Shown: positions 1-5,094 of the stretch, one piece after another
Layout: each line of letters opens with the position of its first letter
How positions within the stretch are numbered: position 1 is the stretch's first letter
Source of the DNA: Gemmatimonadaceae bacterium
GTDB lineage: Bacteria > Gemmatimonadota > Gemmatimonadetes > Gemmatimonadales > Gemmatimonadaceae
Reading direction: 5' to 3'
DNA: 8,675 nt
Assembly: GCA_014379705.1 (NCBI GenBank)
Contig: JACMLI010000251.1
Coordinates: 1 to 8,675 of the forward strand
Notes under the pieces: model-generated
Told to the model about the DNA's origin: nothing
The model's input: only the letters and a program-made list of their open reading frames with translations
Database searches by the model: none
Program-made: the position numbers and the translations under genes

Positions 1-1492
1 AGGCGCCTCGCGCGGCCGGGCGATGCGGCAGCTCCTCTGCGAGAGCGTGCTCGTATCGCTCGCCGGTGGCGTGCTCGCCGTCGTGCTGGCGACCTGGGTC
101 GTCGGCGTCGCGCCGCGATTCCTCCCCGAGGAGATGCCGCGCTGGATCCACTTCAGGGTCGACTGGCGCGTGTTCGCCTTCACGCTCGCCATCGCCGTGA
201 CCACGGGCCTGCTCTTCGGGCTCGCTCCGGCGCTCCGCCTGGGGAGGCTCGACCTGCATGACGCGCTCAAGGACGGGGCGAAGCAGGCATCCGGTGGCCG
301 GCGCGGACGCCGGCTGCAACGGTGGTTCGTGGTGGCGCAGGTCGCGCTCGCACTCGTCGTGCTCAGTGGGGCGGGGCTCCTCTTCAAGACCTTTCTGCGG
401 GTGAGCAGCACCGACGGGTTAGGGTATGACCCGCGCGAGGTCCTCTCGGCACGCGCGGAACTGCTCGACGCCCGTTACGAAGACGCGAGCCAGGTAGCGG
501 CATTCAGCGCCGCGGTCATGGCGCGGCTCGACGGCGCACCCGGCGTGCGCGACGTCGCCCTCGAAAGCAGCCGCTTCCTTGGCACCTTTGTCGGCCATGA
601 AGGGCGCATGACGCTCGAGGGATCGACGTCGGCGGTTCCGGATGCCACCGTGCCCCGCTTCGCCCTCGCCGTGACGCCAAGGCACTTCACGATGAAGGGA
701 CTTCGCATCGACCGCGGTCGTGGATTTTCGGTTCGAGACGTGGTGGGTTCCGACGGCGTGGTCGTGATCAACGACGCGACCGCCGAGGCCCTCTGGCCGG
801 GGCAGGACGCGATCGGCAAGCGACTGAAGCTGGGCGGTCCGGCGGAAACGCTGCCCTGGCTCACGGTCATCGGCATCGTGTCCAACAGCAGCGAGGCTCG
901 CCTTGCGCGCGCGCCGTCCAGGCTCCTGTACACGTCGTACCTGCAGGATCCGGGACACCCGACGATCTTCGTGCGCACCACGGGGGATGCCAGCGCGCTC
1001 ACGGCCACCGTGCGGTCCGCCGTGGCGCAGGTCGACCGTGACCAACCCCTCACCGACGTCGGCACGATGGCCGAGCACCTGCGTGACTACGTGGCGCCAG
1101 TAACGCTGTTCGCGCGGTTGGTCGGCGCGATGGCGCTCTTTGCCCTGCTGCTTGCCGCGCTCGGGACGTATGGGCTCGTCGCACACCTCGTGACGCAGAG
1201 GACGCAGGAATTCGGGATCCGGCTGGCCCTCGGGGCGACACCGCGACGCATCCTCGTGCTCGTGCTCGAGCACGGCGCGTGGCTCGCGATCACCGGCGTG
1301 ATCCTCGGGCTCGCGGGGGCGTTAGCGCTCACGCGCGTGATGCGTGCGATCCTCTTCGGGACCGATCCAACGGATCCGGTCGTCCTCGCTTCGGTTTCCG
1401 CGCTGCTGATACTGTCGGCGATCCTGGCGTGCGCACTCCCGGCGCGACGAGCCACGGCGGTGAGCCCATCGCAGGTGCTGCGCGCGGATTGA
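1..1492 (+). CDS. ADOP-type ABC transporter permease (MacB/FtsX family), 5'-truncated
   Basis: This is the C-terminal part of an inner-membrane permease of the MacB/FtsX superfamily, in the duplicated 'ADOP' form common in Acidobacteriota and Gemmatimonadota. The frame is open to the left edge: GASRGRA precedes the ATG at 23 and, with MRQLL, matches the family's LGASRGR-x-x-RQLL segment, so that ATG is internal and the true start lies upstream. Numbered from that ATG, the end of the first FtsX repeat has membrane segments near 9-30 and 46-70. A membrane helix at about 101-127 opens the second half, followed by a periplasmic MacB-like domain at about 130-350. The second FtsX domain has helices near 357-385, 413-437 and 450-476, with the diagnostic GIRLALGA, LFGTDPTDP and LPARRA motifs, and the protein ends at QVLRAD. 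No ATP-binding subunit is visible. Such permeases are thought to act in ATP-driven export or envelope mechanotransmission; the substrate is unknown. Confidence 0.93.
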   Translation, partial: GASRGRAMRQLLCESVLVSLAGGVLAVVLATWVVGVAPRFLPEEMPRWIHFRVDWRVFAFTLAIAVTTGLLFGLAPALRLGRLDLHDALKDGAKQASGGRRGRRLQRWFVVAQVALALVVLSGAGLLFKTFLRVSSTDGLGYDPREVLSARAELLDARYEDASQVAAFSAAVMARLDGAPGVRDVALESSRFLGTFVGHEGRMTLEGSTSAVPDATVPRFALAVTPRHFTMKGLRIDRGRGFSVRDVVGSDGVVVINDATAEALWPGQDAIGKRLKLGGPAETLPWLTVIGIVSNSSEARLARAPSRLLYTSYLQDPGHPTIFVRTTGDASALTATVRSAVAQVDRDQPLTDVGTMAEHLRDYVAPVTLFARLVGAMALFALLLAALGTYGLVAHLVTQRTQEFGIRLALGATPRRILVLVLEHGAWLAITGVILGLAGALALTRVMRAILFGTDPTDPVVLASVSALLILSAILACALPARRATAVSPSQVLRAD

Positions 1493-1494
1493 GG

Positions 1495-2256
1495 CTACTC
1501 GTACAGCTCGTCCGGATCGACCTTCGCGAGTTCGACGAGAAAGTCACTCACGGTCGCAGTGAGCGCCTCCACGTAGCGCTGTCCCTTTTCGCGCGTGGCC
1601 AGGGCCGGGTCGCCGACGCCGGTATCGTCGGAGACCTTCGTCCAGCGGCGCGGGGTCCACGCCCAACCTTCGCGCATGCCGCGCACCACCGGCTTGCGCG
1701 AGGCGCCTGAACCGGCGTCGCCTAACGGGCGCACCAGCCGGGGCGCCACGTGGAGCATGACGCTCGTCTCCAGCTCCCCGGCGTGATCCCCCGGCTCGTC
1801 GAAGAACGGGCGCGGGTCGAGCGCCGTGTACCAGTTCACCTGGCAGAGCAACATCTTCGTGGTGGGCTGCAGTTCGCGAATGATCTGCTTGAAGTCGTTG
1901 CCACCATGCCCGTTGAAGATCACGAGCTTTCGCACGCCATGCGGCTCGAGCGCGGCAATGAGGTCGCGCAGGATCGCCTGCTGGGTGGAGGGGTTCAGGT
2001 TGAGGCAGAAGGGAATGTCGAGCTGGCCCGTCTGCACGCCGAACGGCACGGTGGGGAGCACCATCACGCGCGCGCCGCGGTTCCACGCCGCCTCGGCCAC
2101 GAGGGCAGCGAGCGACTCGGACTCGATGACGTCGGTGCCGTACGGCAGGTGATAGTTGTGGGCTTCGGTCGCGCCCCAGGGGAGCACCGCGACCTCGATC
2201 GAGAGATCGCGCACCGTGCGCCAGGAGGTTTCGAGCAGGATGAACGGATGGGGCAT
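1495..2256 (-). CDS. Creatininase-family metal-dependent amidohydrolase
   Basis: This complete 253-residue protein has the usual length of the creatininase family (PF02633), whose members hydrolyse cyclic or linear amides with a two-metal site. Conserved elements in order are GATEAHNYHLPYGTD at residues 28-42 (probable ligands E31, H33 and D42), NGHGGN at 115-120 (H117) and DHAGELETS at 157-165 (H158, E161, E163). True creatininase has a Glu after NGH (the NGHYEN motif). Here that position is Gly, as in many non-creatininase members, so creatinine is probably not the substrate and the fourth acidic ligand probably comes from HAGE. No signal peptide is seen, so the enzyme should be cytoplasmic. 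The ATG lies 2 bases after the TAA of the racemase-family gene, with a GGAG about 13 bases upstream inside that gene, so translation is probably coupled. The stop codon is 2 bases from that of the converging permease gene. Confidence 0.92.
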   Translation of the reverse strand: MPHPFILLETSWRTVRDLSIEVAVLPWGATEAHNYHLPYGTDVIESESLAALVAEAAWNRGARVMVLPTVPFGVQTGQLDIPFCLNLNPSTQQAILRDLIAALEPHGVRKLVIFNGHGGNDFKQIIRELQPTTKMLLCQVNWYTALDPRPFFDEPGDHAGELETSVMLHVAPRLVRPLGDAGSGASRKPVVRGMREGWAWTPRRWTKVSDDTGVGDPALATREKGQRYVEALTATVSDFLVELAKVDPDELYE

Positions 2257-2258
2257 GG

Positions 2259-3311
2259 TTACCAGATGTCTCCGACGCGGAAGCCTTGCGGGAATGGGTC
2301 GCTCGGGTCGAGCACGTATTGACTCATCCCCGTGATCCAGCCCTGTCCACTCAACGTGGGAACGATCGCCGCGCGCTCACCCACGCGCACTTCGTCGACG
2401 ATCTCGCCGGTGAACACGGTGCCGAGGATGCTTTCATGGTGGAAGGGTTGCCCGCGACCGAGCTGGCCCTTCGCGTGCAACACCGCCATGCGGGCGCAGG
2501 TCCCGGTCCCACAGGGTGACCGGTCGATCGCGCCGGTCCAGGTGGCGCTGCGATGGTAGTCCACCTCGCCCGTCGCCACGATGACGGCGTTCCGGCCGTG
2601 GTGCGCGGGGTCATGCGCCGGGCCGGCGAGCTGGCTGATGGTGATGCCGGCAAACCCGGGTTGTTCCGGGTGGACGACCGGCAGTTGCTCGCGGGCGGCG
2701 GCGCGCAGGAGGGCGCCGATGCGAATGATGTCGCGGCCCTCGTCAGGCGTGAGGGCCAAGCCGAACTGCGACGCGTCGGCGATCACGTAGAACATCCCGC
2801 CATACGCCACGTCGACCGCCACGGCGCCGAGGTGCGGCAACTCGATGATGGTGTCGAGGTGCGTGGCGAACGCGGGGACGTTCCGGAACGTCACGCGCGT
2901 CACCTTGCCTGACGAGCACTCGGCGCGCACACGGATGAGGCCCGCCGGGGCCTCGAGCACGAGGTCGGTGACCGGCTCGTGCATGGGGATCATGCCCGTC
3001 TCCAGGAGCACGGTGACCACGCAGATAGTGTTGGAGCCCGACATGCCCGGGTACTCCTGGTGCTCCATGATCACGTAGCCGGCCTGCGCATCGGGATGCG
3101 TCGGCGGCAGGATGATGTTGCAGCACGACGCCGGGTAGCCGCGCGGCTCGTTGAGCATGCGCTTGCGGATGTGATCGCCTTCGCGTTCGAGCCAGCGCAT
3201 CTTGTCGTACATCGTGGCCCCGGGCACGTGGGGCACGCCGCCCACGATCACGCGGCCGGGTTCACCGCAGGCGTGGGCATCGACGGCATGAAGGACACTG
3301 GTGACGCGCAC
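2259..3311 (-). CDS. Proline racemase superfamily enzyme (hydroxyproline epimerase/dehydratase type) with a Ser/Cys catalytic pair
   Basis: This 350-residue cytoplasmic enzyme belongs to the proline racemase superfamily (PF05544), which uses two opposed residues to move the alpha proton of proline or hydroxyproline. The N-terminal HAVDAHACGEPGRVIVGG (8-25) matches the family signature. The second catalytic motif is canonical: DRSPCGTGTCAR at 263-274, with Cys267. The first motif, normally MCGHN, reads MSGSN at 90-94, so Ser91 replaces the first catalytic Cys and Ser93 the following His. Known family activities are proline racemase and 4-hydroxyproline 2-epimerase (Cys/Cys) and trans-3-hydroxyproline dehydratase (Cys/Thr). 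Ser/Cys members have been reported with hydroxyproline epimerase and/or dehydratase activity, from memory. Strict proline racemase is therefore unlikely. The GTG at 3311 is chosen because it places the signature at the usual distance from the N terminus. No strong ribosome binding site precedes it. This is the first gene of an operon with the creatininase-family gene. Confidence 0.9.
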   Translation of the reverse strand: MRVTSVLHAVDAHACGEPGRVIVGGVPHVPGATMYDKMRWLEREGDHIRKRMLNEPRGYPASCCNIILPPTHPDAQAGYVIMEHQEYPGMSGSNTICVVTVLLETGMIPMHEPVTDLVLEAPAGLIRVRAECSSGKVTRVTFRNVPAFATHLDTIIELPHLGAVAVDVAYGGMFYVIADASQFGLALTPDEGRDIIRIGALLRAAAREQLPVVHPEQPGFAGITISQLAGPAHDPAHHGRNAVIVATGEVDYHRSATWTGAIDRSPCGTGTCARMAVLHAKGQLGRGQPFHHESILGTVFTGEIVDEVRVGERAAIVPTLSGQGWITGMSQYVLDPSDPFPQGFRVGDIW

Positions 3312-3326
3312 GGGACTTGTTGCGGT

Positions 3327-3332
3327 GGGAGG
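3327..3332 (+). promoter_or_regulatory. Ribosome binding site deciding the GT-C gene start
   Basis: GGGAGG followed by a 7-base spacer to the ATG at 3340 is a near-ideal Shine-Dalgarno site. It supports 3340 over the longer GTG at 3301 and the later ATG at 3397, neither of which has a comparable site. Confidence 0.6.
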
Positions 3333-3339
3333 CGCCTCA

Positions 3340-5025
3340 ATGCTACTTCGTAGCGCCCGGCGGCACCAATGCGCCCGAGTCCCTCAGCCCCAAGTGATGG
3401 CCGCCACGCCTCTCGCTCCACCGCACCCCCCCGTTGCCGCGTCGGCGGACGCCCGTCGTGCCGAGACCCTGAACGTGCTCTGCCTCGCGGCGACGATCGT
3501 CATCGCCGCGTTCATGGCCTGGATCACGCGCGACGCGGTGAATCCCGACGGCGTGGCCTACCTCGACCTCGCGCGGGCGGTGCGCGATGGGAAGTGGTCG
3601 GCGTTTGTTCAGGGGTATTGGTCGCCGCTCTACCCGTTGGTGCTCGCCGTGGTGGGTGCCACGATTGCCACGGCGCACCTCGCAAATGGAGCGCTCGCCA
3701 TCGCCGGTGGCTGGCTGCTGTCGCGTACGCTCCGGCGCTACCTGACCGCGGTGCCTGACGACGGTGGGCACGTCGTGCGCGTGAGCGCGGCCTGGTGCAC
3801 CTATGTCGTGGCGGCCTTCGTGCTGGTGCGCATCAGCGCGATCACGCCCGACATGGCGCTCCTGCTCTGCCTGGTGGGCTGGGCGGGCGAACTCACGAAC
3901 CCACGCGGAGTGCGGTGGATGGCCGCGGGGGCGTGGCTCGGCGTGGGATTCCTCGCGAAGACCTCGCTCTGGCCATGGATGCTCGTCGGCACCGTGGTTG
4001 TCGCGTGGGGGCACCCGGCACTGCGGTCACGAGCGGCGGTGGTGCGGTACCTGGTACCGATGCTCGTGGGCGTCCTGGCGTGGCTCGTGCCGTTGAGCGT
4101 CCGCGAAGGCCGGCCCACCCTCGGCGTGACGGGAGCCCTCAACGCGTGCTGGTTCCTCCGGGAATGCGACGGGCAGTCCCCCGACGTGCACCTCGGCAGC
4201 CATGTCGCCTACGAAGAGGTGGTGTTGCCGCGAGGCGAGGCCGTGACGCGTGTGCGCTTTCCCGATGCGACGTGGACGTACGCGCCGTGGTCGGACCCCG
4301 ATGGCTGGTCGCGAGGGGTCCGGTCGCAGTCGTCGGAGCCGCTCACCGTGGGGCGCTATGCCGGGATCGTCTGGAAAAACCTCAGGTCCGCGGTGCTTTT
4401 CTCCCTGAGCTACCTGTTACTCGGTCCGGCGCTCGTGCTCCTCGCGTGGGGGCTGCTCGCCCGCGTTCCATTGCGACCGCTCGCCAGGTGGACCAATGCC
4501 GCGCTGCTGCTGGCCGGCCTGGCAGGCATTGCCCAGTTTGTCGCCGTGCAGGCCGTGACCCGCACGCTCGCGCCCTTCGTGCTGGCCTGTGGCGTGGCGA
4601 TCACGCTCGGGGCCCGGCCGGCCGCCGGGCGCCGCGCCGTGGCGGGTACGTGGCGCGTCGTCCTCACGACACTGCCGCTGGTGATTGCCCTGGTCGCCAC
4701 CGCGCGCGTGGTGCGCTACGAATGGCAACTCGCGGCGCTGAGCGATCCCTATCGCGATGAGATGCGAACCCTGAGCGAGCGGGCCAGCGACGGGTTCAAG
4801 GCACGTACGGTGATGGCGGTGGGCCCGGGCATCGTGCTCATGCCGCTCGCGGCGCAGCTCGGCGCCCGCATCGTCTCCCAGGTGCCGACGCGCCACGTGT
4901 CGCAGCTCGACGTCCTCTCGCCCGCCGACCGGCGGGCCGCGCTCATTGAACTGGCGGACAGTACCGCGGACGTGGCATGGGAAGTCGACCGCCGGGGCCG
5001 GAGCCGCGTCACCGGGCTTCGTTAG
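3340..5025 (+). CDS. Polytopic membrane protein, GT-C / family-39-like glycosyltransferase
   Basis: This 561-residue integral membrane protein looks like a GT-C glycosyltransferase (dolichyl-phosphate-mannose or ArnT-like), an enzyme type that moves a sugar from a lipid carrier on the outer face of the inner membrane. About ten hydrophobic segments are visible, near residues 44-63, 98-128, 145-165, 170-185, 193-224 (probably two helices), 234-255, 351-376, 385-406, 409-424 and 438-458. The first extracytoplasmic loop carries NPDGVAYLD (68-76), with acidic residues at 70 and 76 as expected for a GT-C catalytic loop, then GYWSPLYP at about 92-99. A soluble loop spans about 255-350 and a soluble tail 459-561. 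The ATG at 3340 is preferred because GGGAGG lies 7 bases upstream. Frame-consistent alternatives are GTG 3301, which would overlap the racemase start, and ATG 3397. It is divergent from the racemase gene. Donor and acceptor are unknown, and the family assignment rests on topology and a few motifs. Confidence 0.72.
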   Translation: MLLRSARRHQCARVPQPQVMAATPLAPPHPPVAASADARRAETLNVLCLAATIVIAAFMAWITRDAVNPDGVAYLDLARAVRDGKWSAFVQGYWSPLYPLVLAVVGATIATAHLANGALAIAGGWLLSRTLRRYLTAVPDDGGHVVRVSAAWCTYVVAAFVLVRISAITPDMALLLCLVGWAGELTNPRGVRWMAAGAWLGVGFLAKTSLWPWMLVGTVVVAWGHPALRSRAAVVRYLVPMLVGVLAWLVPLSVREGRPTLGVTGALNACWFLRECDGQSPDVHLGSHVAYEEVVLPRGEAVTRVRFPDATWTYAPWSDPDGWSRGVRSQSSEPLTVGRYAGIVWKNLRSAVLFSLSYLLLGPALVLLAWGLLARVPLRPLARWTNAALLLAGLAGIAQFVAVQAVTRTLAPFVLACGVAITLGARPAAGRRAVAGTWRVVLTTLPLVIALVATARVVRYEWQLAALSDPYRDEMRTLSERASDGFKARTVMAVGPGIVLMPLAAQLGARIVSQVPTRHVSQLDVLSPADRRAALIELADSTADVAWEVDRRGRSRVTGLR

Positions 5026-5039
5026 GCCCGGAGACACCA

Positions 5040-5078
5040 ACGGGCGGGAGCCGCCGAGGACCGGCCACTCCCGCCCGT
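5040..5078. terminator. Hairpin between convergent genes, probable bidirectional terminator
   Basis: A perfect 11-bp inverted repeat pairs 5040-5050 (ACGGGCGGGAG) with 5068-5078 (CTCCCGCCCGT) around a 17-base loop. It lies in the 69-base gap between the stop of the GT-C gene (5025) and the stop of the receptor gene (5095, minus strand), where a terminator serving both is expected. The stem is very GC-rich. Neither side has a proper U tract; the minus strand continues only TTGGTGTCTCC. It is therefore not a classical intrinsic terminator and may be factor-assisted or an RNA 3'-end stabiliser. The repeat is directly seen; its function is inferred from position. Confidence 0.62.
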
Positions 5079-5094
5079 GACGCCGCCGGCCAGC

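Noticed and set aside
419..1273. A 284-codon minus-strand open frame inside the permease gene
   Set aside because: Low-complexity Arg/Gly/His-rich translation, antisense to a conserved ADOP domain, with no motif.
1750..2322. A 190-codon plus-strand open frame opposite the creatininase-family gene
   Set aside because: Antisense to a gene with intact metal-binding motifs; its Arg/Glu/His-rich composition is typical of a shadow frame.
2259..3311. Annotation as trans-3-hydroxyproline dehydratase of the Cys/Thr type
   Set aside because: That type has Thr at the second catalytic position (DRSPTGTG); here the second position is Cys267 and it is the first position that differs.
3329..3338. 10-base palindrome GAGGCGCCTC, with partial copies near positions 1 and 1700
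   Set aside because: It overlaps the ribosome binding site of the GT-C gene. GGCGCC palindromes are common in DNA this GC-rich, and the other copies lie inside coding sequence with no regular spacing.
3795..4760. A 321-codon plus-strand frame overlapping the GT-C gene
   Set aside because: Arg/Ala-rich without hydrophobic segments or motifs, while the other frame gives a coherent multi-helix membrane protein.
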